Source: a bacterium
Lineage (GTDB): Bacteria > Bacillota > Bacilli > Lactobacillales > Streptococcaceae
Length of the DNA stretch: 35,436 bases
Assembly (NCBI GenBank): GCA_905221345.1
Contig: CAJNCW010000011.1
Coordinates: forward strand, 1 to 35,436
Direction: 5' to 3'
Shown here: piece after piece, positions 15,958-25,512 of the stretch
Layout of the letters: each line of letters starts with the position of its first letter
How positions within the stretch are numbered: the stretch's first letter is position 1
Notes under the pieces: generated by a model
The model's input: the letters and a program-made list of their open reading frames with translations, nothing else
What the model was told of the DNA's origin: nothing
Database searches by the model: none
Position numbers and translations under genes: made by a program

Positions 15958-16354
15958 GGCCTTTACCATGCTGGAAAGTCTCCTGGTTTTAGGGCTTGTG
16001 AGTATCATTGCCTTGGGCTTGTCTGGTTCAGTCCAGTCCAGTTTTGCAGCGGTGGAGGAGCAGATTTTCTTTATGGAACTTGAAGAACTCTATCGTGAAA
16101 CTCAAAAACGCAGTCTAGCAAGTCAGCAAAAGACCAGCTTGAACTTAGACGGACAGACAATCAGCAATGGTAGTCAGAAGTTGACTGTTCCTAAAGGAAT
16201 TCAGGCACCATCAGGACAGACGATTCACTTTGACCGAGCTGGGGGCAATTCGTCCCTGGCTAAGGTTGAATTTCAGACTAGCAAAGGAGCGATTCGCTAT
16301 CAATTATATCTAGGAAATGGGAAAATTAAACGCATTAAGGAAACTAAAAATTAA
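15920..16354 (+). CDS. comGD: Minor competence pilin ComGD
   Basis: A 144-aa prepilin-like protein with a leader ending RIKA and a predicted cut before FTMLESLLVLG; Glu is at +5 (residue 19). A transmembrane helix covers residues 15-37, followed by a beta-rich head. Minor pilins of this kind prime pilus assembly. It overlaps comGC by 38 nt with no separate strong ribosome site, so coupling is likely; a start slightly downstream cannot be excluded. Confidence 0.92.
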   Translation: MQNKKQVKLLRIKAFTMLESLLVLGLVSIIALGLSGSVQSSFAAVEEQIFFMELEELYRETQKRSLASQQKTSLNLDGQTISNGSQKLTVPKGIQAPSGQTIHFDRAGGNSSLAKVEFQTSKGAIRYQLYLGNGKIKRIKETKN

Positions 16355-16619
16355 GGCAGTGATCTTACTAGAAGCAGTAGTAGCGCTAGCCATATTTGCC
16401 AGTATTGCAACCCTCCTCTTGGGACAAATTCAGAAAAATAGACAAGAAGAGGCAGAAATCTTGCAAAAAGAGGAGGTCTTACGTGTGGTTAAGATGGCTC
16501 TGCAAACAGGTCAAAATCAGGTAAAGGTAAATGGAGTGGAGATCCAGGTGTTTGCTAGTGAAAAAGGATTGGAGGTCTACCATGGTTCAGAGAAGTTGCT
16601 CGACCTTAAAGAGCAGTAA
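16317..16619 (+). CDS. comGE: Minor competence pilin ComGE
   Basis: A 100-aa prepilin-like protein. The leader ends KIKA and the mature part begins [13 protein letters not shown] with Glu at +5 (residue 19) but Val rather than Phe at +1. The head is small. Overlaps comGD by 38 nt. Part of the minor pilin set of the DNA-uptake pilus. Confidence 0.9.
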   Translation: MGKLNALRKLKIKAVILLEAVVALAIFASIATLLLGQIQKNRQEEAEILQKEEVLRVVKMALQTGQNQVKVNGVEIQVFASEKGLEVYHGSEKLLDLKEQ

Positions 16620-17043
16620 GATCAAGGCTTTCACTCTATTAGAATCTCTGATTGCCCTTATCGTCATTAGCGGGAGCTTGCTCCTCTTTCAAGCTATGAG
16701 CCAGCTCCTCATTTCAGAAGTTCGTTACCAGCAGCAAAGCGAGCAAAAGGAGTGGCTCTTGTTTGTGGATCAGCTGGAGGCGGAGTTAGAGCGTTCGCAG
16801 TTTGAAAAGGTAGAAGGCAATCGTCTCTATGTGAAGCAGGATGGCAAGGATATCGCTATGGGCAAGTCTAAATCGGACGACTTTCGGAAAACCGATAGCA
16901 GTGGCCGGGGCTATCAGCCTATGGTTTATGGACTTAAATTCGCTCAGATTACAGAGGAAAATCAATTGGTTCGCTTTCGCTTCCAATTTCAAAAAGGCTT
17001 AGAAAGGGAGTTCATCTATCGTGTGGAAAAAGCAAAAAGTTAA
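16582..17043 (+). CDS. comGF: Minor competence pilin ComGF
   Basis: A 153-aa prepilin-like protein with leader [16 protein letters not shown], predicted cut before [12 protein letters not shown] and Glu at +5 (residue 21). ATG 16582 is preferred over an in-frame ATG at 16531 because GGAGGT lies 5 nt upstream of it and it gives a normal leader length. The head contains the ComGF-family stretch QMLYG-like [11 protein letters not shown]. Overlaps comGE by 38 nt. Confidence 0.91.
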   Translation: MVQRSCSTLKSSKIKAFTLLESLIALIVISGSLLLFQAMSQLLISEVRYQQQSEQKEWLLFVDQLEAELERSQFEKVEGNRLYVKQDGKDIAMGKSKSDDFRKTDSSGRGYQPMVYGLKFAQITEENQLVRFRFQFQKGLEREFIYRVEKAKS

Positions 17044-17425
17044 GGCAGGTGTTCTCCTATATGCAGTCACCATGGCAGCTATCTTTAGTTTTTTGTTGCA
17101 GTTTTATTTGAATCGGCAAGTAGCCCATCACAAAGACTTTGCCCTAAACAAAGAAAAGTTAGCTGCTTTTGCCATGGCCAAGCGAGCCAAAGATAAGGCT
17201 GAGCAAGAAAGTGGTGAACGAGCCTTTAACCTAGGAAAAGTTACGTATCACAATACGAAAACAGGTTTTGCAACAAGTGTTCGTATGCCTAAGAGCAACT
17301 ATGAATTTCTCTTTCCTTCGATGAAAACTAAGGAAAAGAAAACAGATACGGAGAAACAATCATTAACTAACTCAAGTGAGCAAACCAATCAGAAAGCAAC
17401 AAAAGATAAGAAAGACAATTCCTAG
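17021..17425 (+). CDS. comGG: Minor competence pilin ComGG
   Basis: A 134-aa protein with a short leader MWKKQKVKA followed by [13 protein letters not shown] and a lysine/glutamate-rich disordered C-terminal tail from about residue 105. The expected +5 Glu is replaced by Tyr14, as in the tip subunit GspK of type II secretion. GTG 17021 is the start, overlapping comGF by 23 nt with GGGAG upstream. Last gene of the comG operon. Confidence 0.88.
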   Translation: MWKKQKVKAGVLLYAVTMAAIFSFLLQFYLNRQVAHHKDFALNKEKLAAFAMAKRAKDKAEQESGERAFNLGKVTYHNTKTGFATSVRMPKSNYEFLFPSMKTKEKKTDTEKQSLTNSSEQTNQKATKDKKDNS

Positions 17426-17442
17426 TCAATTCAACTACTTTG

Positions 17443-17451
17443 TGTTAAACT
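17443..17451 (+). promoter_or_regulatory. Extended -10, leaderless spacing
   Basis: TGTTAAACT followed by 6 nt (AAAAGC) and ATG 17458. A weak -35-like TAGTCA sits 17 bp upstream at 17423-17428. Confidence 0.55.
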
Positions 17452-17457
17452 AAAAGC

Positions 17458-18048
17458 ATGAAACACGATTTTAATCACAAAGCAGAAACCTTTGATTCGC
17501 CTAAAAATATCTTTCTTGCAAACTTGGTTTGTCAAGCAGTTAAAAAAGAGATTGATCTTCTATCAGACAAGGAAATACTGGATTTCGGTGGTGGGACAGG
17601 TCTATTAGCCTTGCCCCTATCCAAGCAGGCCAAGTCGGTTACCCTTGTGGACATATCGGAGAAAATGCTGGAGCAAGCCCGTTTGAAAGCGGAACGACAA
17701 GACATCAAGAATATCCAGTTTTTAGAGCAAGATTTACTAGTAAGTCCCTTGGAGCAACAATTTGACCTGATTATTGTCAGTCGGGTTCTTCATCATATGC
17801 CTGATCTAGATGCGACTCTTGCCATGTTTCACCATCATCTTAGGGAGAATGGACAGGTCCTCATTGCTGATTTTGTCAAGACAGATACCAACCACCATGG
17901 TTTTGATTTAGCTGAACTGGAAACCAAGCTCGCCCAGTTTGATTTTTCGAGCATTGGCAGTCAGATTCTTTATAGTGCGGAAGGTCTTTTCTTAGGAAAT
18001 TACGCAGAGCTCTTTTTAACAGTAGCCCAAAAATCACTTGCTGACTAA
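17458..18048 (+). CDS. Class I SAM-dependent methyltransferase
   Basis: A 196-aa Rossmann-fold methyltransferase of the UbiE/type 11 class. Motif I ILDFGGGTGLLALPL binds SAM, VTLVDISEKMLEQA holds the acidic residue for the ribose, and DLIIVSRVLHHM is motif IV/V. The substrate is unknown. There is no Shine-Dalgarno; the promoter -10 ends 7 nt before the A of ATG. It follows comG by 32 nt but should be transcribed independently of competence. The terminator begins inside its final codons. Confidence 0.85.
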   Translation: MKHDFNHKAETFDSPKNIFLANLVCQAVKKEIDLLSDKEILDFGGGTGLLALPLSKQAKSVTLVDISEKMLEQARLKAERQDIKNIQFLEQDLLVSPLEQQFDLIIVSRVLHHMPDLDATLAMFHHHLRENGQVLIADFVKTDTNHHGFDLAELETKLAQFDFSSIGSQILYSAEGLFLGNYAELFLTVAQKSLAD

Positions 18049-18062
18049 AGCAGTGATTTTTT
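18029..18062 (+). terminator. Terminator overlapping the methyltransferase stop codon
   Basis: AAAATCACTTGCT / AGCAGTGATTTT pair with one bulged T, then TTTCTC. The TAA stop lies in the loop. Confidence 0.8.
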
Positions 18063-18091
18063 CTCTTCAGATGGAAAAAATAGGGGAAATT

Positions 18092-18100
18092 TGATAAGAT
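18092..18100 (+). promoter_or_regulatory. Extended -10, leaderless spacing
   Basis: TGATAAGAT followed by 6 nt (AGGAAT) and ATG 18107. Confidence 0.55.
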
Positions 18101-18106
18101 AGGAAT

Positions 18107-19060
18107 ATGGATTTTGAAAAAATTGAACAAGCTTATACGTATTTACTAGAGAATGTCCAAGTCATCCAAAGTGATTTGGTGACCAACTTTTATGATGCCT
18201 TGGTAGAGCAAAATAGTATCTACCTAGATGGTGAAACCGAGCTAGAACAGGTCAAAGAGAACAATCAAGCCCTTAAGCGCTTAGCGCTTCGTAAGGAAGA
18301 GTGGCTAAAGACCTACCAGTTTCTCTTGATGAAGGCAGGACAAACGGAGCCTTTACAGGCCAATCACCAGTTTACACCAGATGCCATTGTCCTCCTCTTG
18401 GTACTTGTTGTGGAAGAATTGCTTGATCAAGAGGAAATTAGTATCCTCGAAATTGGTTCTGGAATGGGAATTCTTGGCGCCACCTTCTTGACTTCTCTTG
18501 CTAAAAAAGTGGATTACTTGGGAATCGAAGTGGATGACTTGCTGATTGATTTGGCGGCTAGTATGGCAGATGTGATTGGTTTGCAGGCAGGTTTTGTTCA
18601 AGGCGATGCCGTTCGTCCGCAAATGCTTAAAGAAAGCGATGTGGTCATTAGCGACTTGCCTGTCGGATATTACCCAGACGATGCAATCGCTTCACGCTAT
18701 CAAGTGGCTTCTAGTCAAGAACATACCTATGCCCATCATTTGCTCATGGAGCAAGGCCTCAAGTACCTCAAGTCAGACGGATACGCTATTTTTCTGGCTC
18801 CGAGTGATTTACTAACCAGTCCTCAAAGTGACTTATTAAAAGGATGGCTTAAAGAGAAAGCGAGCTTAGTTGCGATGATTAGCTTGCCAGAGACACTATT
18901 TTCTCATGCTAGCCAAGCCAAGACAATCTTTGTTTTACAAAAGAAAGCTGAAGAGGAGTTGGTTCCTTTTATCTATCCGCTAGAAAGCTTGCAAGATCCA
19001 GCTGCACTAATGAAATTTAAAGAAAATTTTCAAAAATGGAGTCAAGGTACTGAAAATTAA
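18107..19060 (+). CDS. YtxK-like class I SAM methyltransferase
   Basis: A 317-aa protein with an N-terminal helical region and a Rossmann methyltransferase domain: SILEIGSGMGILGATFL (motif I, around residues 110-125) and VVISDLPVGYYP, which resembles the NPPY-type catalytic loop of N6-adenine methylases. The same gene precedes ackA in bacilli (ytxK-ackA), so the pairing is conserved. Whether it methylates DNA, RNA or protein is unknown. No ribosome site at normal spacing is seen; the -10 hexamer ends 7 nt before ATG. It probably reads through into ackA, which also has its own promoter. Confidence 0.83.
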   Translation: MDFEKIEQAYTYLLENVQVIQSDLVTNFYDALVEQNSIYLDGETELEQVKENNQALKRLALRKEEWLKTYQFLLMKAGQTEPLQANHQFTPDAIVLLLVLVVEELLDQEEISILEIGSGMGILGATFLTSLAKKVDYLGIEVDDLLIDLAASMADVIGLQAGFVQGDAVRPQMLKESDVVISDLPVGYYPDDAIASRYQVASSQEHTYAHHLLMEQGLKYLKSDGYAIFLAPSDLLTSPQSDLLKGWLKEKASLVAMISLPETLFSHASQAKTIFVLQKKAEEELVPFIYPLESLQDPAALMKFKENFQKWSQGTEN

Positions 19061-19069
19061 GCAAGAATT

Positions 19070-19095
19070 TGTTATAATGGATGAAAACGCTTAAA
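19070..19095 (+). promoter_or_regulatory. ackA promoter and cre-like site
   Basis: TGTTATAAT (19070-19078) is an extended -10. Directly downstream ATGAAAACGCTTAAA (19081-19095) fits the CcpA cre consensus WTGNAANCGNWNNCW except at one position. A cre at the transcription start would make CcpA a repressor or fine-tuner of ackA. Confidence 0.55.
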
Positions 19096-19109
19096 AGGGG
19101 TATCATCTT

Positions 19110-20300
19110 ATGACAAAAACAATTGCAATCAATGCAGGAAGCTCAAGTTTGAAATGGCAACTTTACCAAATGCCAGAAGAAGTAGTATTGGCGAAAGGAT
19201 TGATTGAACGCATCGGTTTGAAGGACTCTATTTCAACTGTAAAATTTGACGGACGTTCTGAACAACAAATTCTTGATATTGACGACCACACACAAGCGGT
19301 TAAAATCTTGTTGGATGATTTGATTCGTTTTGACATTATCAAAGGTTATGATGAAATTACTGGTGTCGGGCACCGTGTCGTGGCTGGTGGTGAATATTTC
19401 AAGGAATCAACAGTCGTTGAGGGAGATGTGTTAGAAAAAGTTGAGGAATTGGGACTCTTGGCTCCTCTTCACAATCCAGCCAACGCGGCAGGAATTCGTG
19501 CCTTCAAGGAGTTGCTTCCAGATATTACCAGCGTTGTTGTTTTTGATACATCATTCCATACAACCATGCCAGAGAAAGCCTATCGTTACCCTCTTCCAAA
19601 CAAATACTACACTGAAAATAAAGTTCGTAAGTATGGTGCCCATGGGACAAGTCATCAGTTTGTGGCGGGAGAAGCAGCAAAAATTTTGGGTCGACCACTA
19701 GAAGAATTGAAATTGATTACTTGTCATATTGGAAATGGTGGTTCTATTACAGCCGTCAAAGGCGGTCAGTCTGTTGATACATCTATGGGCTTCACTCCAC
19801 TTGGTGGTATTATGATGGGGACTCGTACAGGTGATATTGATCCGGCAATTATCCCCTATTTAATGCAACATACAGATGACTTTAATACACCAGAGGATAT
19901 CAGTCGAATTCTCAATCGTGAGTCAGGACTTTTGGGTGTTTCTGAGAGATCAAGCGATATGCGTGATATTCACGAAGCTATGCGTACAGGTGACGAGAAA
20001 GCGCAGCTGGCAAATGAGATTTTTGTGGATCGTATCCAAAAGTATATTGGTCAGTATTTGGCAGTTTTGAACGGTGCAGATGCCATTATCTTTACAGCTG
20101 GAATTGGAGAAAATTCTGTAACGATTCGTCAGATGGTTATTGAAGGCATTTCTTGGTTTGGATGTGATGTGGATCCTGAAAAGAATGTCTTTGGAGCAAC
20201 AGGTGATATCTCAACAGAAGCTGCTAAAGTTCGTGTCTTAGTCATCCCGACTGATGAAGAATTGGTCATCGCTCGTGATGTTGAACGCTTGAAAAAATAA
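19110..20300 (+). CDS. ackA: Acetate kinase
   Basis: A 396-aa cytoplasmic enzyme that makes ATP and acetate from acetyl phosphate, the energy-yielding end of mixed-acid and pyruvate-oxidase metabolism. The start [39 protein letters not shown] and [10 protein letters not shown] are the acetokinase signatures. Full length. AAAAGGGG precedes ATG. Own extended -10 with a cre-like site; strong terminator downstream. pta is not present in the window. Confidence 0.97.
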   Translation: MTKTIAINAGSSSLKWQLYQMPEEVVLAKGLIERIGLKDSISTVKFDGRSEQQILDIDDHTQAVKILLDDLIRFDIIKGYDEITGVGHRVVAGGEYFKESTVVEGDVLEKVEELGLLAPLHNPANAAGIRAFKELLPDITSVVVFDTSFHTTMPEKAYRYPLPNKYYTENKVRKYGAHGTSHQFVAGEAAKILGRPLEELKLITCHIGNGGSITAVKGGQSVDTSMGFTPLGGIMMGTRTGDIDPAIIPYLMQHTDDFNTPEDISRILNRESGLLGVSERSSDMRDIHEAMRTGDEKAQLANEIFVDRIQKYIGQYLAVLNGADAIIFTAGIGENSVTIRQMVIEGISWFGCDVDPEKNVFGATGDISTEAAKVRVLVIPTDEELVIARDVERLKK

Positions 20301-20343
20301 GATGATCTGAATAAATTATCAAGATAAGATACAATAAAAAAGG

Positions 20344-20373
20344 AGTTGGGAGATAAAATTTCCCAACTTTTTA
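20344..20373 (+). terminator. Terminator after ackA
   Basis: AGTTGGGA / TCCCAACT with a 9-nt loop, then TTTTTATTG. Confidence 0.85.
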
Positions 20374-20403
20374 TTGTTGAAACAGTCTAAAACCTTGTCA
20401 TTA

Positions 20404-20431
20404 TTGGCTTTTTCGAAAAATATGGTATAAT
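20404..20431 (+). promoter_or_regulatory. rnpA-yidC-khpB promoter
   Basis: TGGTATAAT extended -10 (20423-20431) with TTGGCT (20404-20409) 16 bp upstream. It serves the three-gene operon. Confidence 0.7.
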
Positions 20432-20460
20432 AGTAGTAATTTAATAGATGGAGTTGAGTT

Positions 20461-20832
20461 TTGAAGAAAAACTTTCGTGTAAAAAGAGAGAAAGATTTTA
20501 AGGCGATTTTCACGGATGGAACAAGTTTTGCCAACCGCAAATTCGTTGTCTACCAATTGGAAAAACAGCAAAACCATTTTCGAGTAGGGCTGTCTGTCAG
20601 TAAAAAACTGGGGAATGCAGTTACTAGAAATCAAATCAAAAGACGGATTCGACACATTTTGCTAAGTGTAAGGGAGCAGTTAGCTGATAACGTTGATTTT
20701 GTCGTGATTGCTCGAAAAGGGGTTGAAACCTTAGAATATGCAGAGATGGAGAAAAATCTACTCCACGTATTAAAGTTATCAAAGATTTATCGGGAAGGAA
20801 TTAGGAGTGAAAAAGAAACTACAGTTGACTAG
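20461..20832 (+). CDS. rnpA: Ribonuclease P protein component
   Basis: A 123-aa basic protein subunit of RNase P, which matures tRNA 5' ends together with the RNA subunit. The RNR signature lies in [15 protein letters not shown] (about residues 52-66), preceded by [11 protein letters not shown]. The start is TTG 20461, supported by GGAG upstream and by the family N-terminus [13 protein letters not shown]. It overlaps yidC by 26 nt. rpmH, which precedes rnpA in many bacteria, is absent from the 160-nt upstream gap. Confidence 0.96.
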   Translation: MKKNFRVKREKDFKAIFTDGTSFANRKFVVYQLEKQQNHFRVGLSVSKKLGNAVTRNQIKRRIRHILLSVREQLADNVDFVVIARKGVETLEYAEMEKNLLHVLKLSKIYREGIRSEKETTVD

Positions 20833-21619
20833 TTTGCTGGGCTTGTCCTTATTTGTCATGACAGCCTGTGGGACGAGCGATGTTGCAGCAGATTCTACAG
20901 ATATATGGAGTAAATTTGTCTATTTTTTTGCTGAAATCATCCGCTTCTTGTCCTTTGACATTAGTATCGGAGTGGGGATTATCCTCTTTACGATCCTGAT
21001 TCGTACGATTCTATTGCCAGTCTTTCAGACTCAGATGGTGGCCTCTAGAAAAATGCAAGAGGCTCAACCACGCATCAAGGCTCTGCAAGAACAATATCCA
21101 GGTCGTGATATGGAAAGTAGAACCAAGCTGGATCAGGAGATGCGGAAGGTCTATAAAGAATTAGGGGTCAAACACTCTTCTTCTCTCTGGCCGATTTTGA
21201 TTCAAATGCCGGTTCTCTTGGCTCTCTTCCAAGCCTTGACTCGAGTAGACTTTTTGAAAACAGGGCATTTTTTGTGGGTGAACCTTGGGGGAGTGGATAC
21301 AAGCTTTATCCTTCCGATTTTGGCAGCAGTCTTTACCTTCTTAAGTAGCTGGTTATCGAATAAGGCTTTACCTGAAAGAAGTGGAGCTATGACAGGGATG
21401 ATGTACGGGATGCCTGTACTGATCTTTATCTTTGCCATCTCTTCACCTAGTGGCGTAGCCTTGTACTGGGCAGTATCCAATGCTTATCAAGTTTTGCAAA
21501 CCTACTTCTTAAATAATCCTTTTAAGATCATTGCAGCGCGTGAGGCGGAAGTACAGGCTAAAAAAGATTTGGAAAATAGAAAAAGAAAAGCCAAGAAAAA
21601 GGCTCAGAAAACGAAATAA
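20807..21619 (+). CDS. yidC: YidC/Oxa1 membrane protein insertase (lipoprotein)
   Basis: A 270-aa insertase that helps membrane proteins enter the lipid bilayer, alone or with SecYEG. A lipoprotein signal ends at MTAC with Cys21 as the lipidated residue. Five membrane segments follow; the family core includes [20 protein letters not shown] and the conserved Arg in the groove region ([10 protein letters not shown]). A basic tail ends the protein. Start GTG 20807 has GGAAGGAATTAGGA upstream and lies inside rnpA. Streptococci usually have two YidC paralogues; this one, linked to rnpA and jag, corresponds to YidC1/OxaA1. Confidence 0.95.
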   Translation: MKKKLQLTSLLGLSLFVMTACGTSDVAADSTDIWSKFVYFFAEIIRFLSFDISIGVGIILFTILIRTILLPVFQTQMVASRKMQEAQPRIKALQEQYPGRDMESRTKLDQEMRKVYKELGVKHSSSLWPILIQMPVLLALFQALTRVDFLKTGHFLWVNLGGVDTSFILPILAAVFTFLSSWLSNKALPERSGAMTGMMYGMPVLIFIFAISSPSGVALYWAVSNAYQVLQTYFLNNPFKIIAAREAEVQAKKDLENRKRKAKKKAQKTK

Positions 21620-21636
21620 TAAGGAGGAATCTGGTA

Positions 21637-22626
21637 ATGGTATTATTTACAGGTTCAACTGTTGAAGAAGCAATCCAGAAAGGATTGAAAGAGTTAGGTA
21701 TTCCGAGAATGAAGACCCACATCAAGGTCGTGTCCAAAGAGAAGAAAGGTTTTTTAGGCCTGTTTGGGAAGAAACCGGCTCAAGTTGATATTGAAGCGAT
21801 TAGTGAGACGACTGTGATTAAGGCCAATCAACAAGCTATAAAAGGTGTTCCGAAAGAAATCAATGAACAAAACGAACCTGTTAAGACAGTAACAGAGGCG
21901 ACAGTTGATCTTGGTCACGTTGTTGAGGCAATTAAAAAAATAGAAGAGGAAGGTCAGGGTGTTTCTGACGAAGTCAAGGCTGAAATCTTGAAAAATGAGA
22001 AACATGCTAGCACGATCTTAGAAGAAACCGGTCACATCGCAATTTTAAATGAATTGCAGACAGGAGATGCTGGGGTGGAAGAACCAGCAGCGTGTGAGGA
22101 ACTTGCATCTATGTCAGAACAGGCAGAAAGTCAGTCTTTGGAAGATCTGGGTTTGAAGGTCGAGCCGAGTTATGACATCGAACAAGTGACGGCTGAAGTG
22201 GCTAATTATGTTCAAACCATTGTGGACGATATGGATGTTGAAGGTACAATTTCAAGCGACTACAATCGTCGTACGATTAATCTTCAAATCGATACCAATG
22301 AGCCTGGTCGCATTATCGGCTATCACGGGAAAGTATTGAAGGCCCTTCAACTTTTGGCGCAAAACTACCTCTACAATCGCTATTCAAGAACTTTCTATAT
22401 CACAATCAACGTCAATGATTACGTTGAACACCGTGCAGAAGTCTTGCAAACCTACGCTCAAAAATTGGCGACTCGCGTTTTAGAAGAAGGACGTAGCCAA
22501 CAAACAGATCCAATGTCAAATAGCGAACGCAAGATTATCCATCGCATTATTTCGCGCATGGATGGTGTGACGAGTTATTCTGAGGGTGATGAGCCAAATC
22601 GCTATGTAGTCGTAGACACAGAATAA
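21637..22626 (+). CDS. khpB: KH/R3H RNA-binding protein Jag/KhpB (EloR)
   Basis: A 329-aa RNA-binding regulator of cell elongation. Residues 1-55 form the Jag N-terminal domain (FTGSTVEEAIQKGLKELG and KKGFLGLFGKKPA), then comes a long acidic linker, then a KH domain around residues 195-255 with GRIIGYHGK, and an R3H domain to the end with RNPx-like RIISRMDGV and EGDEPNRYVVV. In pneumococcus the protein is phosphorylated by StkP on Thr89; Thr89 is present here in EATVDLGH. It pairs with KhpA, which is not in the window. AAGGAGG precedes ATG, 17 nt after yidC, same operon. Confidence 0.95.
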   Translation: MVLFTGSTVEEAIQKGLKELGIPRMKTHIKVVSKEKKGFLGLFGKKPAQVDIEAISETTVIKANQQAIKGVPKEINEQNEPVKTVTEATVDLGHVVEAIKKIEEEGQGVSDEVKAEILKNEKHASTILEETGHIAILNELQTGDAGVEEPAACEELASMSEQAESQSLEDLGLKVEPSYDIEQVTAEVANYVQTIVDDMDVEGTISSDYNRRTINLQIDTNEPGRIIGYHGKVLKALQLLAQNYLYNRYSRTFYITINVNDYVEHRAEVLQTYAQKLATRVLEEGRSQQTDPMSNSERKIIHRIISRMDGVTSYSEGDEPNRYVVVDTE

Positions 22627-22628
22627 AT

Positions 22629-22655
22629 AAAATCAGGCTTGTCCTGATTTTTTGT
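22629..22655 (+). terminator. Terminator after khpB
   Basis: AAAATCAGG / CCTGATTTT with a 5-nt loop, then TTTG. Confidence 0.85.
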
Positions 22656-22677
22656 TAGAAAAAGGGAGAAGAGACAA

Positions 22678-23316
22678 ATGTTGGAAGCAATCAGAAACTA
22701 TCTATCTTACGCAGAAATCCAGTACCGTAATCCAGATAAAGCTGGAGATGAACGAGAAAAAATGCTGGAATTACGGAAAAAAGGTCAAGAGGCTCGGAAG
22801 TCTTTTACAGAACTGGCTAAAACTTTTCAAGCTAATCATCCAGAATGGAAACTGCAACAGACTAGTCAGTGGATGAACCAAGCGCAGCGCTTACGACCAC
22901 ATTTCTGGGTTTATTTGCAGAGAGAGGGAAAGGTATCAGAACCTATGATAGCTCTGCGCTTATATGGGACCCCTTCTGATTTTGGCGTTTCACTAGAAGT
23001 TAGTTTCATCGAACGTAAGAAAGACGACCAGACTTTAGACAAGCAAGCCAAAATTTTAGAGCTTCCAGTGGTTGAAAGAATTTATTATCTAGTCTACTCA
23101 AATGGAGAAAGTCATAAGATAGAGGCCACAGAAGAAAATCGCCGTACCTTACGAGAGAAAGTGCAAAATCAGGAAATCCGTAAAGTTTTGGTCAAGTCAG
23201 ATGTTTCCTTCATTGAAAATCAGTCAGTAGAAGCGATATTGGAGAAGCTAGAAGACGCTTTTACACGCTTGTTGCCTTACTATGAGGTGACGGGGATAGA
23301 AAATCACATGTGTTAG
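22678..23316 (+). CDS. Hypothetical protein of unknown function
   Basis: A 212-aa soluble, charged protein with no signal peptide or membrane segment. I recognise no family. The N-terminal 60 residues look helical (REKMLELRKKGQEARKSF), the middle contains beta-rich RLRPHFWVYLQ and SDFGVSLEVSF, and the C-terminus ends with a helical LEKLEDAFTRLLPYYEV. The order of helical then mixed sheet could suit a nucleic-acid-binding or nuclease-like fold, but no catalytic motif is visible. ATG 22678 follows GGGAGAAGAG. It lies between khpB and tkt. In pneumococcus, from memory, the ula (ascorbate) genes lie between its homologue and tkt; they are absent here. Confidence 0.8.
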   Translation: MLEAIRNYLSYAEIQYRNPDKAGDEREKMLELRKKGQEARKSFTELAKTFQANHPEWKLQQTSQWMNQAQRLRPHFWVYLQREGKVSEPMIALRLYGTPSDFGVSLEVSFIERKKDDQTLDKQAKILELPVVERIYYLVYSNGESHKIEATEENRRTLREKVQNQEIRKVLVKSDVSFIENQSVEAILEKLEDAFTRLLPYYEVTGIENHMC

Positions 23317-23335
23317 ATGAACGCAAATTGTTTTA

Positions 23336-23364
23336 TTGCTATTCTATGCATTTTTTCATATAAT
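23336..23364 (+). promoter_or_regulatory. tkt promoter
   Basis: TTGCTA (23336-23341), exactly 17 bp, TATAAT (23359-23364), giving a leader of about 45 nt. Confidence 0.65.
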
Positions 23365-23416
23365 AGTAAAATAGAATGTGTGATTCATTAATCACCTCAA
23401 AGAGAAAGGAAATTCT

Positions 23417-25393
23417 ATGTCAAATCTATCTGTTAATGCAATTCGTTTTCTAGGTATTGACGCCATCAACAAAGCAAACTCAGGTCACCCAGGGGTGGTT
23501 ATGGGGGCTGCTCCAATGGCCTATAGCCTCTTTACAAAACAACTTCGTATCAATCCAGCTCAACCAAACTGGATTAACCGCGACCGTTTTATTCTTTCAG
23601 CAGGTCACGGCTCTATGCTTCTTTATGCCCTTCTTCATCTTTCTGGTTTTGAAGATGTCAGCATGGATGAAGTCAAGAACTTCCGCCAATGGGGTTCAAA
23701 AACACCAGGTCACCCAGAATTTGGGCATACAGCAGGGGTTGACGCTACAACTGGTCCTCTAGGACAAGGGATTTCTACTGCTACTGGTTTTGCCCAAGCA
23801 GAACGTTTCCTTGCAGCGAAGTATAACCGCGAAGGTTTCAATATCTTTGACCACTATACTTATGTTATCTGTGGAGACGGAGATTTGATGGAAGGTGTCT
23901 CAAGTGAGGCGGCTTCATATGCAGGCTTGCAAAAACTTGACAAGTTGGTTGTTCTGTATGATTCAAATGACATTAACTTGGATGGTGAGACAAAGGATTC
24001 CTTTACAGAAAGTGTTCGTGACCGTTACAATGCCTACGGCTGGCATACTGCCTTGGTTGAAGATGGAACAGACTTGGAAGCAATCCATGCGGCTATCGAA
24101 GCTGCTAAAGCTTCAGGCAAACCATCTTTGATTGAAGTGAAGACTGTTATTGGATACGGCTCTCCAAACAAACAAGGAACTAATGCGGTACACGGTGCTC
24201 CTCTTGGAGCAGATGAAACTGCGGCTACTCGCCAAGTTCTTGGTTGGGACTATGAACCATTTGAAATTCCAGCTGAAGTTTATGCTGATTTCAAAGAAAA
24301 TGTTGCAGACCGTGGCGCATCAGCTTATCAAGCTTGGACAAAACTAGTTGCTGACTATAAAGAAGCACATCCAGAACTGGCTGCAGAAGTAGAAGCCATC
24401 ATTGACGGACGCGATCCAGTTGAGGTGACTCCAGCAGACTTCCCAGCTTTAGAAAATGGATTTTCTCAAGCAACTCGTAATTCAAGTCAAGATGCTTTGA
24501 ACGTTGTAGCTGCTAAATTGCCAACTTTCTTAGGTGGATCAGCTGACCTTGCTCACTCAAACATGACATATATCAAAACGGACGGACTTCAAGACGATGC
24601 CAATCGCTTGAACCGCAACATTCAGTTTGGTGTTCGTGAATTTGCAATGGGAACGATCTTGAACGGAATGGCCCTTCACGGTGGACTTCGTGTATACGGT
24701 GGTACTTTCTTTGTCTTCTCTGACTATGTGAAAGCAGCTGTCCGTTTGTCAGCATTGCAAGGACTTCCTGTGACTTATGTCTTCACCCATGACTCTATTG
24801 CGGTTGGTGAAGATGGTCCAACTCACGAACCAGTTGAACACCTAGCAGGTCTTCGTGCTATGCCAAATCTGAATGTTTTCCGCCCAGCAGATGCGCGTGA
24901 AACTCAAGCAGCTTGGTACCTTGCAGTGACAAGCGAAAAAACACCAACTGCCCTTGTTTTGACACGCCAAAACTTGACTGTTGAAGAGGGAACAGACTTC
25001 GACAAGGTTGCGAAAGGTGCCTATGTTGTCTATGAAAATGCAGCAGACTTTGATACGATCTTGATTGCAACAGGTTCAGAGGTGAATTTGGCGGTCGTAG
25101 CTGCCAAAGAATTGGCTAGTCAAGGTGCCAAAGTCCGTGTAGTCAGCATGCCATCTACAGATGTCTTTGATGCACAAGATGTAGCTTATAAGGAAGAAAT
25201 CCTTCCAAATGCAGTTCGTCGTCGTGTTGCAGTCGAAATGGGAGCAACTCAAAACTGGTATAAATATGTTGGTCTTGATGGTGCAGTTCTCGGTATTGAT
25301 ACCTTCGGAGCATCTGCCCCAGCACCAAAAGTATTGGCAGAGTATGGATTTACAGTTGAAAATCTAGTCAAAGTCGTTCAAAACTTGAAATAA
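23417..25393 (+). CDS. tkt: Transketolase
   Basis: A 658-aa thiamine-diphosphate enzyme of the pentose phosphate pathway that moves two-carbon units between sugar phosphates. N-terminal domain: [19 protein letters not shown], the TPP/metal motif [14 protein letters not shown] ending in DSNDINLDG. The middle pyrimidine-binding domain has [17 protein letters not shown] and [18 protein letters not shown], and the C-terminal domain ends [11 protein letters not shown]. Normal length. AGAGAAAGGA precedes ATG. Monocistronic with its own promoter and terminator. The codon use is strongly biased, as for a highly expressed gene. Confidence 0.97.
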   Translation: MSNLSVNAIRFLGIDAINKANSGHPGVVMGAAPMAYSLFTKQLRINPAQPNWINRDRFILSAGHGSMLLYALLHLSGFEDVSMDEVKNFRQWGSKTPGHPEFGHTAGVDATTGPLGQGISTATGFAQAERFLAAKYNREGFNIFDHYTYVICGDGDLMEGVSSEAASYAGLQKLDKLVVLYDSNDINLDGETKDSFTESVRDRYNAYGWHTALVEDGTDLEAIHAAIEAAKASGKPSLIEVKTVIGYGSPNKQGTNAVHGAPLGADETAATRQVLGWDYEPFEIPAEVYADFKENVADRGASAYQAWTKLVADYKEAHPELAAEVEAIIDGRDPVEVTPADFPALENGFSQATRNSSQDALNVVAAKLPTFLGGSADLAHSNMTYIKTDGLQDDANRLNRNIQFGVREFAMGTILNGMALHGGLRVYGGTFFVFSDYVKAAVRLSALQGLPVTYVFTHDSIAVGEDGPTHEPVEHLAGLRAMPNLNVFRPADARETQAAWYLAVTSEKTPTALVLTRQNLTVEEGTDFDKVAKGAYVVYENAADFDTILIATGSEVNLAVVAAKELASQGAKVRVVSMPSTDVFDAQDVAYKEEILPNAVRRRVAVEMGATQNWYKYVGLDGAVLGIDTFGASAPAPKVLAEYGFTVENLVKVVQNLK

Positions 25394-25399
25394 TCGCAG

Positions 25400-25427
25400 A
25401 AATCAGAGTAAAAGCTCTGATTTTTTT
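25400..25427 (+). terminator. Terminator after tkt
   Basis: AAATCAGAG / CTCTGATTT with a 6-nt loop, then TTTT. Confidence 0.88.
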
Positions 25428-25451
25428 ATTGCCATAAAAGAAGGCACAACC

Positions 25452-25480
25452 TTGTAAAAGTAGCTGAAATTTGATATAGT
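25452..25480 (+). promoter_or_regulatory. yajC promoter
   Basis: TTGTAA (25452-25457), 17 bp, TATAGT (25475-25480) preceded by TGA, so both a -35 and an extended -10 are present. Confidence 0.7.
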
Positions 25481-25512
25481 AGTCCTATGTAAAATACAAA
25501 GGAGAAAATACT

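Noticed and set aside
20301..20460. Missing rpmH before rnpA as evidence of gene loss
   Set aside because: The gap holds only a terminator and a promoter, but rpmH is often elsewhere in streptococci, so its absence here is not unusual.
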